Source of the DNA: an uncultured Collinsella sp. | Lineage (GTDB): Bacteria > Actinomycetota > Coriobacteriia > Coriobacteriales > Coriobacteriaceae | Assembly (NCBI GenBank): GCA_902492935.1 | Contig: CABUNJ010000012.1 | Location: 1 to 62,533 of the forward strand | Length of the DNA: 62,533 bases | Direction: 5' to 3' | Part shown: one piece after another, positions 26,294 to 35,463 of the stretch | Layout: the number at the start of each line of letters is the position of its first letter | Numbering within the stretch: position 1 is the first letter of the stretch | Notes under the pieces: generated by a model | Told to the model about the DNA's origin: nothing | The model's database searches: none | Seen by the model: only the letters and a program-made list of their open reading frames with translations | Made by a program: the position numbers and the translations under genes

Positions 26294-29044
26294 GAGGGCG
26301 CCGACCATGTCGATCTTATTGAGAGTTCGGTTGGTGGCGAGGTTGACGATGATCGTAAAGCCGAAGGAAAGTACCACGGCAAGCACGTAGCTTAGCGGCT
26401 CGACCTCAACGTCAAAGTACAGCGACGGCATCTGCAAAATGTACGTAAAACTCTCGGCCAGCAAGCCGCCCAGCGGCACGCCCAGCGCGGCGCCAATTGC
26501 CGTGAGGATCAACGTCTCCTTGTTGACGTAATGGTGTACCTCGCCACGGCGGAAGCCCAGCACCTTGATGGTCGCCAGCTCGCGTTCGCGCTCGGAGATA
26601 TTCGTGTTGGACAGCGTAAACACCACCACAAACGACAGGCATGCCGCCATAAAGGTCACGAGCACCACGACCGAATTGATGATCGCAAAGTTCGCCTCGT
26701 AGTTCTGCCAATGTTCGGCCGTGCTCGAAATCGTAAGCCAGCCGTCACTCTTAAGATTCTTGCTAAACGCAATCTGGTCGGCCGACGAGCCCTTAAGCAG
26801 CACAAAGACGCCGTTAAGGCGTGCGCTTCGGCCAAACGCGCGCTCATAGGTGCCCTGCGTCATATAAAGCGTATTGCCCAGATAGTTGAGCGAGATGTCG
26901 CTGACCTTGACCTTGGCGACGTTGAGTGACGAATCCTGGACGTGTGCTGTATCGCCCGGCTGAATCCCCAGCACCAGCTGTGAACTCTTGCTCAGATACA
27001 CATCTCCGTCGCGCAAAGATAGAGGCTCTTTGGACTCGTCCTCGAGACACACGTAGTCGTCCAGGTCGTTCGTGCGGTCATCGGGCACCACGATCAGCTG
27101 CACGGTCTCGCTCTTGCCGCCAAATGTAAAGGTGACGTTATCGGTCATAATCGGCAGCGTCGAAGTCACGGTCACGTCGGAATCCTTGGCTGCGCTTCGC
27201 TCGTCGAGCGCCGCGCACGTCTGCGAAAAATCGTCGGGATTGGCGACCGCCAGCAGATCGTAGCGTGTGATGTGGCCGTACTGCTTGGGCGAAAGCGCGA
27301 CCGACGTGTCGCGAATACCCATACCGCAGATCACAAGCGCCGTGCAGCCGGCGATACCGAAGATGGTCATAAAGGCACGCTTTTTGTAGCGGAACAGGTT
27401 ACGTGCTGCCACCTTGTTCAAAAAGCTCATACGTCGCCAAATAAAGCCGATGCGCTCAAGCAAGATGCGCGAGCCAGCGCGCGGGGCCTTGGGACGCATA
27501 AGCGAGGCCGGGGTCTCGGCCATCTCGTGGCGGCAGGCGATAATCGTGGCGCCCACCACGCCCACGGCAAACAGCGCCACCGAAACGATCGAGGACACGA
27601 TGTCGTACGAAAGCAGCATCTGGGGCAGTGAGTACATGTCGTCGAACACCGTAAACAGGAACAGCGGCAGGCCCACAAATCCGATGATGTTGCCGAGCAC
27701 GCCGCCGATCAGACAAGCCCACAGCGCATAGTCCACGTATTTGGACAGGATGCGTCCGCGCGAATAACCGAGTGCCTTATACAGGCCGATGAGCGTGCGC
27801 TCCTCCTCGACCATACGCGTGGCGGTGGTGAGGCTGATGAGCACGGCGACGATAAAGAAGATGAACGGGAACACCGTGGCGATGGCCTCAATTGACGAGC
27901 TATCGCTCTCCACGCTCGAGTAGCTTGCGATATTGCCGCGGTCCTGGATGTACCAGGTGCATTCACCAAGGTCAGAGAGCTCGGCGCGGGCATCGGCAAA
28001 CTGCTGGTCGGCGGCGGCACGGCGCTGGTCCAGGTCGGCTTGCGCCTGCGCACGCTCGTCGCTGCCCTCGGCCATGCGATTGATGTTGTCCTGCTCAATC
28101 CCAAAGAGCATATTCGCCTGGCGCTCGGCCGCATCCAAGCTTGCCGGCGTGTCGACCGTCAGTTCCTGAGCGCGCGCTTTCTCACGCTCCTCGCGGATCT
28201 TCTCGATATTACTCTTGACCTCATTGATCTTTGCCGCGTAGGAATCCGAATAGGAGTTGAGGCTCTTGGCTCCCTCGACGATCACGTGGACGGCAGAGTA
28301 GGAAGAAGATGTCGCGGCGTCCTCGCTCACATAGAACTTATAGTCCGCCGCCGAAGCAGCGCGAAAGGCGTTGACTGTCGAGTCAGAACTTACATCAGTG
28401 GGGTCGAGGACCTCAGCCGTAATGGTGTAATCGCCCGCGGCAAACTGGTCCTTGGCGCTTTGATTGGACGAGCTCGCATCGTTGGCGGCAAAGCTCACCG
28501 TATCGCCGAGCTTTTTGCCCGAAGCCTTCAGGAACTTCGAAGTCACCGCGACCTCATCGGCGCTCTCGGGCAAATCGCCGTTCACGAGCACCGGCTGATC
28601 GATGTTCTCCTTGGAGAGACTTTGCACGACCACGCGCTCGCGCGTTGTACCCACGGCGGTGTAGGCGGTCTCGGTGTAGATGCCCTCGGCCGTCTCGACA
28701 CCATCGACCTCTTGGATGGCGGCGAGATCATCGTCGGTCAGGCCATAAGTCGACTGGACGTTGATATCGTAGACATTCTGCTGGTCAAAGTAGGCGTCAA
28801 CCGAATCGCACAGGTCCTCGCAGCCCGCCTTAAGGCCGCACATCACACTCACGCCGAGCGCGGTGATGACCACAATGGACAGGAAGCGCTTAAGGCTGCC
28901 TCGGATTGTGCGGTAGATGCCACGGCGAAAAACCGTCGGCACCATATCGTTTGAGCTTTGAGCGGTACGGTAGGTCGTAAACTCCCGGTCGCGCTCCGTG
29001 TGCTTAGCATCGCCGGTTTGGCTGTTTTGGCGGTCTTGGTCCAT
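26279..29044 (-). CDS. FtsX-like ABC transporter permease (MacB/LolC group, large)
   Basis: 921 residues from ATG 29044; a GTG at 29056 overlapping the upstream stop is possible. One helix near residue 40-65, a long external domain (~70-390) with a charged helical stretch rich in E, K and R (~280-370, possible coiled coil), three helices (~395-530) with the FtsX motif ATRMVEEERTLIGLYKALGY, a second helix and external domain, and three C-terminal helices carrying SNTNISERERELATIKVLGFRRGEV. The double FtsX layout is that of large exporters in Gram-positives. Partner of the ATPase encoded 5 nt upstream. Substrate unknown. Confidence 0.85.
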   Translation of the reverse strand: MDQDRQNSQTGDAKHTERDREFTTYRTAQSSNDMVPTVFRRGIYRTIRGSLKRFLSIVVITALGVSVMCGLKAGCEDLCDSVDAYFDQQNVYDINVQSTYGLTDDDLAAIQEVDGVETAEGIYTETAYTAVGTTRERVVVQSLSKENIDQPVLVNGDLPESADEVAVTSKFLKASGKKLGDTVSFAANDASSSNQSAKDQFAAGDYTITAEVLDPTDVSSDSTVNAFRAASAADYKFYVSEDAATSSSYSAVHVIVEGAKSLNSYSDSYAAKINEVKSNIEKIREEREKARAQELTVDTPASLDAAERQANMLFGIEQDNINRMAEGSDERAQAQADLDQRRAAADQQFADARAELSDLGECTWYIQDRGNIASYSSVESDSSSIEAIATVFPFIFFIVAVLISLTTATRMVEEERTLIGLYKALGYSRGRILSKYVDYALWACLIGGVLGNIIGFVGLPLFLFTVFDDMYSLPQMLLSYDIVSSIVSVALFAVGVVGATIIACRHEMAETPASLMRPKAPRAGSRILLERIGFIWRRMSFLNKVAARNLFRYKKRAFMTIFGIAGCTALVICGMGIRDTSVALSPKQYGHITRYDLLAVANPDDFSQTCAALDERSAAKDSDVTVTSTLPIMTDNVTFTFGGKSETVQLIVVPDDRTNDLDDYVCLEDESKEPLSLRDGDVYLSKSSQLVLGIQPGDTAHVQDSSLNVAKVKVSDISLNYLGNTLYMTQGTYERAFGRSARLNGVFVLLKGSSADQIAFSKNLKSDGWLTISSTAEHWQNYEANFAIINSVVVLVTFMAACLSFVVVFTLSNTNISERERELATIKVLGFRRGEVHHYVNKETLILTAIGAALGVPLGGLLAESFTYILQMPSLYFDVEVEPLSYVLAVVLSFGFTIIVNLATNRTLNKIDMVGALKSAE

Positions 29045-29049
29045 GGGCG

Positions 29050-29751
29050 CTACCACTCGATCGTCTCGATAGGCACGGGATTTTGCTGGACCGTCTCGCT
29101 CTCCACGCGACCGCTCTTAAAGCGAATCAGGCGATCGGCCATGGGCGCCAGCGCGGAGTTGTGCGTGATGATAATGACCGTAATGCCCTGCTTGCGGCAG
29201 GTATCCTGCAGCAGCTGCAAGATCTGCTTGCCGGTTTTATAGTCGAGCGCACCCGTGGGCTCGTCGCACAGAAGCAGCTTGGGGTTCTTTGCCAGTGCGC
29301 GGGCGATGGACACGCGCTGCTGCTCGCCGCCCGAAAGCTGTGCCGGAAAGTTGCCCAGGCGCTCGCCCAGGCCAACCTGGCAAAGCGTTTGCTCGGCATC
29401 GAGCGAATCGGGGCAGATCTGAGCTGCGAGCTCAACGTTTTCGAGTGCCGTCAGGTTGGGAACCAGATTGTAGAACTGGAAGACAAAGCCCACGTCGGCG
29501 CGGCGGTATTCCACGAGCTGAGCCTCGTTGGCGGAGCTCACGTCGCGCCCGTCCACCGTCACGGTGCCGGAAGTCGCCGTATCCATGCCGCCCAGAATGT
29601 TGAGCGCCGTTGTCTTGCCGGCACCCGAGGCGCCCAGGATAATGGCGAGCTCACCGCGCTCAACAGAAAAGCTCGCGCCGTCGAGCGCGTGAATGCGGGC
29701 GTCGCCCTCGCCGTATGCTTTGATGACGTCTTTGAATTCGATATAGGCCAT
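29050..29751 (-). CDS. ABC transporter ATP-binding protein (MacB/LolD type)
   Basis: 233 residues. Walker A GASGAGKTT (~residues 39-47), signature LSGGEQQRVSIARAL (~138), Walker B LLCDEPTGALDYKTG, and the H-loop IITHNSALA. The EPTGALD wording is typical for the LolD/MacB subfamily that works with FtsX-like permeases. It lies just upstream of the 921-residue permease gene, and the two form one transcription unit ending in the repeat at 25926-26293. Confidence 0.9.
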   Translation of the reverse strand: MAYIEFKDVIKAYGEGDARIHALDGASFSVERGELAIILGASGAGKTTALNILGGMDTATSGTVTVDGRDVSSANEAQLVEYRRADVGFVFQFYNLVPNLTALENVELAAQICPDSLDAEQTLCQVGLGERLGNFPAQLSGGEQQRVSIARALAKNPKLLLCDEPTGALDYKTGKQILQLLQDTCRKQGITVIIITHNSALAPMADRLIRFKSGRVESETVQQNPVPIETIEW

Positions 29752-29800
29752 CGATCGGTTCCCATCTGGTCGGATAACTCTTTAGTATTACCCATTTCGC

Positions 29801-29838
29801 ACCGACCAAAAAGGGACAGGTTCATTTTGGCAGGTTTT
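29801..29838. repeat. REP-like element, reverse orientation
   Basis: GACCAAAAAGGGACAGG then TTCATTTTGGCAGGTTTTAT, 50 bp upstream of the ATPase gene start, in its promoter region. Confidence 0.85.
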
Positions 29839-29952
29839 ATATGGGGGAACGGCAGCTATAGATGAGGCGCCGGGGAGGCAGAGAAATCATCGACGGGGTC
29901 AGGCCGGCCGCCAAACACAACGCACGCATCTCAATCTGTCAGCCAAATCATT

Positions 29953-29966
29953 CGAACAGCTGTTCG
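29953..29966. promoter_or_regulatory. LexA (SOS) box
   Basis: CGAACAGCTGTTCG is a perfect palindrome and a full match to the Gram-positive LexA box core GAAC-N4-GTTC. It lies 57 bp before the GyrI-like gene, next to a TATGAT-like -10 at 29971. Damage-inducible control of that gene is inferred. Confidence 0.7.
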
Positions 29967-30022
29967 TTTCTATGATATGATTCCGCTATCTAAGCAGGCT
30001 AATACGCAGAAAGGCGGCCAAC

Positions 30023-30661
30023 ATGGCGTTCGACTTTAAGAAGGAATGCAAGGAGCTCTACAAACCTGCAAGCAAGCCGAGTATCGTAACTGTCCCGCCT
30101 ATGAGCTACGTTGCCGTTCGCGGAAAGGGCGACCCAAATACCGAAGGTGGCGAGTATCAAAACGCCCTACCGCTGCTTTACGGCATCGCCTATACCGTCA
30201 AGATGTCGAAGAAAGGCTCAAGGAGTATCGAGGGCTATTTCGACTTTGTGGTACCGCCGCTCGAGGGTTTCTGGTGGCAAGACTCCCCGAGCGGCGACAT
30301 CGATTATGTACGCAAGGACGATTTCAACTTTATCTCGTGTATCCGCCTGCCCGATTTCGTCACCCGAGATGACTTTGACTGGGCAGTCGCGGAAGCCACG
30401 AACAAAAAGAAACTGGACTTTTCCGCCGTCGAGCTGCTTAAAGTTGACGAGGGTCTCTGCGTTCAATGCATGCACACCGGGCCCTACGACAACGAACCGG
30501 CGACCGTAAACGCTATGCATGAATACACGACCGAGCAGGGCTATGTCCCCGACTTCTCAGATACCCGTTTACATCACGAAATCTATCTCTCCGATCCACG
30601 CAAGTGTGCGCCGGAGAAACTAAAGACCGTGGTTCGTCATCCTATCAAGCGCGCTGAATAG
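30023..30661 (+). CDS. GyrI-like small-molecule-binding protein
   Basis: 212 residues, the size of stand-alone COG4832 proteins. The GyrI/AraC effector-binding fold is seen in PPMSYVAVRGKGDPN near residue 25, the central EGFWW block (~90) and CVQCMHTGPYDNEPATVNAM (~150), where the family has its ligand-facing Glu/Tyr. Relatives bind or hydrolyse small molecules; E. coli GyrI (SbmC) inhibits gyrase and is SOS-induced. A consensus LexA box upstream fits such regulation. AAGGCGG precedes the ATG. Monocistronic. Confidence 0.8.
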   Translation: MAFDFKKECKELYKPASKPSIVTVPPMSYVAVRGKGDPNTEGGEYQNALPLLYGIAYTVKMSKKGSRSIEGYFDFVVPPLEGFWWQDSPSGDIDYVRKDDFNFISCIRLPDFVTRDDFDWAVAEATNKKKLDFSAVELLKVDEGLCVQCMHTGPYDNEPATVNAMHEYTTEQGYVPDFSDTRLHHEIYLSDPRKCAPEKLKTVVRHPIKRAE

Positions 30662-30767
30662 CGTGGAGCGTCATCTCACGCGCTAGGTTTTAAGCCAGCC
30701 AACCAGCCGCCTCCTAGGCCGTCCGGTAATTATCTTGACGCGGCCCGTCGCGTCTTATATCCCCTAG

Positions 30768-30874
30768 GGGAAATTGCGTCCCGTTCTGAAGCCTCAAACT
30801 GGGATGCAGTTCCCGCTAGGCGCCCCAAGAGGAAAGTGCATCCCGCTCCGCAGCGTCACGCCGGGACGTACCCT
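30768..30874. repeat. Two tandem hairpins with TGCRTCCCG arms
   Basis: First hairpin 30768-30814: GGGAAATTGCGTCCCG with CTGGGATGCAGTTCCC. Second 30830-30874: GTGCATCCCG with CGGGACGTAC (two wobble pairs). The arm words are related between the hairpins. They occupy the gap between the GyrI-like gene and the convergent histidine kinase gene. Confidence 0.65.
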
Positions 30875-30911
30875 TCGCCCACAGCCTTCCCCGCCGGCGT
30901 TTCCCCAGACA

Positions 30912-30953
30912 AAACCTGCCAAAATAAACCTGTCCCTTTTTGGCAGGTTTTAG
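30912..30953. repeat. REP-like element overlapping a stop codon
   Basis: AAAACCTGCCAAAATAAACC then TGTCCCTTTTTGGCAGGTTT. Its last bases TTTTA contain the TAA stop of the histidine kinase gene (30950-30952), so the element provides the gene's end and possibly its terminator. Confidence 0.88.
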
Positions 30954-32311
30954 AAGCGGACGGTGAAGGTAATCTGGTTGCCGTGGCCGCAGACAGAAGC
31001 GCTCCCGCCATGGGCCTCGGCGATGGCTCGCACCACGGATAGGCCCACGCCCGAGCCGCCTGTCTTGGAGCTGCGCGACACATCTGCGCGGTAGAAGCGG
31101 TCGAACAATCGATCCAGGTCGCCTTCGGGCAGCTCGTCCACGGCGTTCGATACGACAAGCTCGGCGGCGCCCTTACCCTGACCGCGCGAGGCTGCGCGCA
31201 GGCTTAGCTCAATCACGCTGCCCTCGCTCGCATAGCGCGTGGCGTTGTCCAGCAGCAGCTCAACCGCCTGCGCCACCGCTGCAGCGTCGGCATGGGCCCG
31301 CACGCCGCTTGCAATCGACGTCGACAGACGCTTGCCACGCGAAACCGCCACCGATTCAAACGGCGCCGCAGCCTTGTCCACGGCCTCCGAAAGATCGATC
31401 GCCGCCATGGTAAAGCCGGCCGAGCCCTCGTCCATACGCGCCAGAAACACCAGACGCTCCGTGAGCGCCGTCAGCCGCGCGACCTGTTCGTGAATGCTCT
31501 GTGTCCACTCGCTCTCGCCGCTCTCAATTTCCTGCACCTCGTTAGCGGCATCAATCACGGCCAGCGGCGTCTTGATCTCGTGGCTTGCATCGGTAATAAA
31601 GCGCTTTTGCTTGCTATAACTCTCGACCATCGGTCGAATCACCGCGCCCGAGGCGCCCGCCACAATTGCCAGCACCGCCAGCCAGCCAATGCAACTGATT
31701 ACCACGCTCGCGCTCAAAAACGAATGAAAGCTTGCAAGCTCGCGCGAGCAGTCCACAAACACATAGGTGGTCTCATCGTCTTGAACGTCAGTCATATAGC
31801 GATAATTGCCAGAAAAACCCGAGACCCAACCCTTGGAATACAACTTTGCGGCAATACTGGCGGCGCGCTTGGCACCCACTGCGGCAATGCGAGCCGTATT
31901 GACATCGGCAACCCGTCCGGCATCAATCGTCACCGTAAAGTAACGCGTGTCGAAGGGAGACTCCGCCGTCATGCCTTCGAAGTGCCTGATGCGAACGCCC
32001 GCTTGGCTATCGCCGGCATCCTTGCCATCGGCGGGATCGGTCTTAGGCTCGTCCCCCCAATCGATACCGTCCTTGCCCGCCAGGATATAGTCCAGGCGAG
32101 CGTCGGCCATCTTGCAGACATGCGAATAATTGACGATGTTGATGCCGGCGATGATGAGCGTGAGCACCACGGTCACGGCGCCCATGGCAACGAGGATAAA
32201 CTTGCGACGCAGACGGCGGCCCAATGCGTCAACAGCGTTTGCCCGCCCCGTACTACTCGAGGCGGCGTGAAACCGCTCCGTCATGCGTTTGCACCACGCG
32301 CGTACGCTCAC
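30950..32311 (-). CDS. Sensor histidine kinase
   Basis: 453 residues. Helix 1 ~38-60, an external sensor region ~61-200, helix 2 ~200-225. HisKA has ITDASHEIKTPLAVIDA with the phospho-acceptor His near residue 243. The ATPase domain has the N-box ELLLDNATRYA, the G1-type SSKTGGSGVGLS and the end AHGGSASV. A classical membrane kinase of the EnvZ/PhoR group. The start overlaps the stop of the regulator gene by 4 bp, making them one two-component operon. The signal is unknown; the sensor domain has no recognised fold. Confidence 0.9.
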   Translation of the reverse strand: MSVRAWCKRMTERFHAASSSTGRANAVDALGRRLRRKFILVAMGAVTVVLTLIIAGINIVNYSHVCKMADARLDYILAGKDGIDWGDEPKTDPADGKDAGDSQAGVRIRHFEGMTAESPFDTRYFTVTIDAGRVADVNTARIAAVGAKRAASIAAKLYSKGWVSGFSGNYRYMTDVQDDETTYVFVDCSRELASFHSFLSASVVISCIGWLAVLAIVAGASGAVIRPMVESYSKQKRFITDASHEIKTPLAVIDAANEVQEIESGESEWTQSIHEQVARLTALTERLVFLARMDEGSAGFTMAAIDLSEAVDKAAAPFESVAVSRGKRLSTSIASGVRAHADAAAVAQAVELLLDNATRYASEGSVIELSLRAASRGQGKGAAELVVSNAVDELPEGDLDRLFDRFYRADVSRSSKTGGSGVGLSVVRAIAEAHGGSASVCGHGNQITFTVRF

Positions 32312-33003
32312 GCCCGCTCGCCTTCCTCGACAACCTCAAGCGAATATCCCTGATTGCGCGATGCGCGGATGGCCACGTTGGCACCCAGCGCCGTCAGTTT
32401 TTTGCGCAGGTACGAGATATAGACCCACACCACGTTAGCGCCTTCGGGCGCGTCCTCACCCCAAACCTCGAGCATCAGACGCTCGGTGGGCATGCGCGTG
32501 CCGGCATTGCGCATAAAGAGCTCCATAAGCTGAAACTCACGATTGGCCAGATGTTCCTCGCCCAAAGGCCCCACGAGTGTGCACGATGCCGTATCGAGGC
32601 GCACGTTGCCCACGCTGAGCGTCGTGGCGTCAATTGCCGTCGCGGCGCGCGTCATGGCACGAATGCGAGCGAGCAGCTCCTTGGCGGCAAACGGCTTGGT
32701 CAGGTAGTCGTTGGCGCCGGCATCCAGACCCTCGACCTTATCGGACACCTCGCTTTTTGCCGTGAGCATGATAATGGGCAGTCGTTTGCCGGCGGCGCGT
32801 GTGCGCTTGAGCACCTCGATGCCGTCCATGCCGGGCATCATGATGTCCAGGATTGCAGCGTCATAGTCGTTGGCGAGTAGATATTCGAGCGCCGTCAGAC
32901 CGTCGAGGGCGGTATCGACATCGTAGTCGCTATGTTGAAAAATCGCGGTGAGGGCGCGGGAGAGGCCAGGTTCGTCCTCGGCAAGCATCAGCTTCATAGT
33001 CAT
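32308..33003 (-). CDS. OmpR-family response regulator
   Basis: 231 residues. Receiver domain 1-~115 with acidic pocket EDE (9-11), phospho-acceptor Asp53 in AILDIMMPGMD, and Lys in MLTAKSEV. The winged-helix DNA-binding domain (~130-225) contains ANREFQLMELFMRNAG and VWVYISYLRKKL, typical of OmpR/PhoB regulators. Translationally coupled to the kinase. The start is the first ATG at 33003, with AAAGGAA. The targets are not evident; the neighbouring ABC system is a possible one. Confidence 0.93.
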   Translation of the reverse strand: MTMKLMLAEDEPGLSRALTAIFQHSDYDVDTALDGLTALEYLLANDYDAAILDIMMPGMDGIEVLKRTRAAGKRLPIIMLTAKSEVSDKVEGLDAGANDYLTKPFAAKELLARIRAMTRAATAIDATTLSVGNVRLDTASCTLVGPLGEEHLANREFQLMELFMRNAGTRMPTERLMLEVWGEDAPEGANVVWVYISYLRKKLTALGANVAIRASRNQGYSLEVVEEGERA

Positions 33004-33231
33004 AGTTGTTCCTTTGGCGCACGGCTATACAGGTTTCGATACTGCCGATGATAGCGCACCGTCAGCCGCCTTAGCGTAGCCTTAGCCGCTCAACCTGCGC
33101 GTTTTTAAATACGCAGGATAGGGCTTAGCCAAACTTAAGGCGCAGACACCGAGCGCTTAGACGCATGTCGGCCGCGAAAAGACAGCGACTCGTCCTTTCA
33201 CGGCGCCCTAGTTATGCAAAGTGCTCGAGCG

Positions 33232-33810
33232 TTACTCCTCGTACGCGCCCTCAAGCCGCAGCAACCACTCCTTACGGTCGAGGCCGCCGGCATATCCGTT
33301 AAGCGAGCCGTCGGCGGCAACCACGCGATGGCACGGCACGATAATCGAAATGGGATTGCGAGCGACCGCAGCCCCCACGGCGCGCGGGGACACAACGGGA
33401 GCCTCGTTTCCCGGCACACGATGGCGGGCGGCGACACGAGCCGCAATCTCGCCATACGTGGCGACCTCGCCACGCGGAATAGAAAGCAGCTCGTACCAAA
33501 CTTCACGCTGAAACGCCGTACCAATCATATGCAACGGCGGGGTATACCGAGGCTCCTGCCCTGCAAAATAAGCATTCAGCCAAGCCCACGAACGCTCAAG
33601 CACCGAAGAAGCCGCACCATGGGCCGGATTCGCCGAAGACATGCCACCAATACCGGAAACCGCATCGGTACCTTCAACATGCTCTGCATCTTCTTTGAGA
33701 AGCGTAGAGCCAAAGTGCTCCTGTCCCTCAAACCAAAGCCCTGTCAAACCGCGGCCATCAGCGGCAAGCAAAATCTCGCCCAAAGGCGAAGCAAACGTCG
33801 TCGTGACCAC
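33232..33810 (-). CDS. ogt: Methylated-DNA--protein-cysteine methyltransferase
   Basis: 192 residues. The acceptor Cys160 is in the invariant PCHRVV motif, preceded by the DNA-binding YGEIAARVAAR helix with arginine finger, and GNEAPVVSPRAVGAAVARNP. The protein transfers O6-alkyl groups from guanine to itself. A ~40-residue insertion or linker after the N-terminal strand region makes it slightly longer than Ogt (171). The start is GTG 33810 (AAAGGAG). It lies directly downstream of a tandem hairpin array. Confidence 0.9.
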   Translation of the reverse strand: MVTTTFASPLGEILLAADGRGLTGLWFEGQEHFGSTLLKEDAEHVEGTDAVSGIGGMSSANPAHGAASSVLERSWAWLNAYFAGQEPRYTPPLHMIGTAFQREVWYELLSIPRGEVATYGEIAARVAARHRVPGNEAPVVSPRAVGAAVARNPISIIVPCHRVVAADGSLNGYAGGLDRKEWLLRLEGAYEE

Positions 33811-33869
33811 CAGCGGCTCCTTTCAAAACTCCGCACCATAATACCGCGAATTGTGCAGACAACCCCAAT

Positions 33870-34022
33870 CGACCCCAAAGTCACCCAAGGCAGCAGGCGC
33901 GCAGCGCCGGGGCTGCCGCACGACCCCAAAGTCCCCGCAGGCAGCAGGCGCAACGCGCCGCAGCTGCCGGCCGAGCCCCACAGTCCCCAAAGGCGGCAGG
34001 CACGAAGTGCCGGGGCCGCCGC
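33870..34022. repeat. Three 51-bp tandem repeats, each a hairpin
   Basis: Units 33870-33920, 33921-33971 and 33972-34022. Each starts CGACCCCAAAGTC (or CGAGCCCCACAGTC) and contains a hairpin. Outer stem pairs are GGCAGC/GCTGCC in units 1 and 2 but GGCGGC/GCCGCC in unit 3; inner stems are GCGC/GCGC, GCGC/GCGC and GGCAC/GTGCC. Paired changes keep the fold. It lies upstream of ogt and downstream of the asd end element, in a 453-bp gap without a gene. Confidence 0.85.
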
Positions 34023-34123
34023 CGGGACCAGAGCCCGCAACAGCCGCGCGCCCCCACATCAGCCCAGCGACCTCAACCAACAACGGCCCCATCGCAGGCC
34101 GCCTGCAGCAGCGTCACCGCAGG

Positions 34124-34249
34124 CGGGGGCCGGGCTTAGTTTTCAGAACACTCCGCAGACCAGTGTGGCGCCTTGTCCGCAGCTCCGAAGGAGCAGGACA
34201 AGGCGCCACACATGGTCGAGGACGTTCTGAAAACTAAGCCCGGCCCCCG
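34124..34249. repeat. Nested hairpin element of the CGTCCTCG/CTGCGGA family, copy 2
   Basis: Outer arms pair perfectly over 26 bp (34124-34149 with 34224-34249), inner arms TGTGGCGCCTTGTCC / GGACAAGGCGCCACA. Read in the sense of asd, whose stop is 15 bp away, the boxes are AACGTCCTCG and CTGCGGAGTG. Probable asd terminator or 3' structure. Confidence 0.85.
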
Positions 34250-34263
34250 CCGGACAGGTCACA

Positions 34264-35289
34264 CTACTCGCAGAGCAGCTTAGCGATCTGGACGGCGTTG
34301 GTTGCCGCGCCCTTACGGATTTGGTCACCGCAGCACCAGAAAGTGATGCCGCGCGCAGCCTCGGGGTTCGAGATGTCGCGGCGCACACGACCGACCCAAA
34401 TCAGGTCCTGGTCGGACGTATCCATCGGCATGGGGAAGCGATCGTGCGCATCCTCGGCGCTCATGTCGTCAACCAGCTTCACGCCCGGAGCGGCAGCCAG
34501 CGCAGCACGGGCCTCTTCCACCGTGATGTCGCGCTCAAACTCGAGCGTAATGCTCTCGGAGTGCGAACGCAGCACGGGCACGCGCACGCAGGTGCAGTTC
34601 ACGCGCAGCTCGGGCAGGTGCATGATCTTGCGGCCCTCGTTTTGCAGCTTCATCTCCTCGGAGGTAAAACCCTCCTCCTTGACGCCGCCAATCTGCGGAA
34701 TCAGGTTGCTCGCCAGCTGGGCGGCAAAAGCGCGCGGATCGGGAATCTCCTCGCCGCGGCCCAGGGCGGCCAGCTGAGCCTCGAGCTCGGCCATACCGGG
34801 GGCGCCAGCACCCGAAGCCGCCTGGTACGTCGAGACGATCATGCGCTTCACGCCAGCGAGCTGATGCAGCGGCCACGTAGGAACCAGGCCGATAATGGTC
34901 GCGCAGTTGGGGTTGGCGATTAGGCCGTGATGCCACTTGATGTCGTCGGCATTGATCTCGGGCACAACCAGCGGCACCTCGGGATCCATGCGGAAGGCAT
35001 GGCTGTTGTCGACCACGACGGCGCCGCGCTTGACGGCCTCGGGCAGCAGCTCCTTGGCGATATCGTCGCCGGCGGCTCCGAGCACAATATCACAGCCCTC
35101 AAAGGCCTCGGGACAAGCTTCCTCAATCACGATCTGCTCACCGCGGAACTCAACGGTCTTGCCCGCGGAGCGTGCACTTGCCAGCAGCTTGAGCCTGCCA
35201 ACCGGGAACTCCTGCTCGTTGAGGCACTCGAGCATCTGGGTGCCCACAGCCCCCGTCGCGCCCAAAATAGCAACCGTGTACTGTTTCAT
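34264..35289 (-). CDS. asd: Aspartate-semialdehyde dehydrogenase
   Basis: 341 residues from ATG 35289 (AAAGGGGGAAG). The NADP-binding start is VAILGATGAVG, the catalytic Cys129 is in ANPNCATI, and the substrate-binding segment is VSTYQAASGAGAPGM; the active-site His follows in VLRSHSE. Reduces aspartyl phosphate to the semialdehyde, the branch point to lysine, threonine and methionine. lysC lies upstream on the same strand but with a 174-bp gap that includes a hairpin, so they may be separate units. thrC and thrB follow divergently. Confidence 0.95.
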   Translation of the reverse strand: MKQYTVAILGATGAVGTQMLECLNEQEFPVGRLKLLASARSAGKTVEFRGEQIVIEEACPEAFEGCDIVLGAAGDDIAKELLPEAVKRGAVVVDNSHAFRMDPEVPLVVPEINADDIKWHHGLIANPNCATIIGLVPTWPLHQLAGVKRMIVSTYQAASGAGAPGMAELEAQLAALGRGEEIPDPRAFAAQLASNLIPQIGGVKEEGFTSEEMKLQNEGRKIMHLPELRVNCTCVRVPVLRSHSESITLEFERDITVEEARAALAAAPGVKLVDDMSAEDAHDRFPMPMDTSDQDLIWVGRVRRDISNPEAARGITFWCCGDQIRKGAATNAVQIAKLLCE

Positions 35290-35421
35290 GCTTCCCCCTT
35301 TAAAGGTTATGGCTTTTGCCTGCACGCCGAGCAGGCCGATTGTTGTTGCCAGTGTATACAAGAACGGGGCGGACACGAAACCCGCCCCGTCGAAACGAAA
35401 CCGAAACGAAACGCCCCGCCG

Positions 35422-35451
35422 TAGATTTTTGAGACATGACCCGAAAATCTA
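35422..35451. repeat. Hairpin TAGATTTT...AAAATCTA
   Basis: Arms of 8 bp with centre TGAGACATGACCCG. Related imperfect copies at 55263 and 55336 share GGGACATG/CATGACCC centres. Located between lysC and asd. Confidence 0.65.
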
Positions 35452-35463
35452 GCGAGATAGCAG

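Noticed and set aside
33870..34022. CRISPR or VNTR coding repeat
   Set aside because: Units are contiguous without spacers and have no open frame with a start; hairpin logic explains them better.
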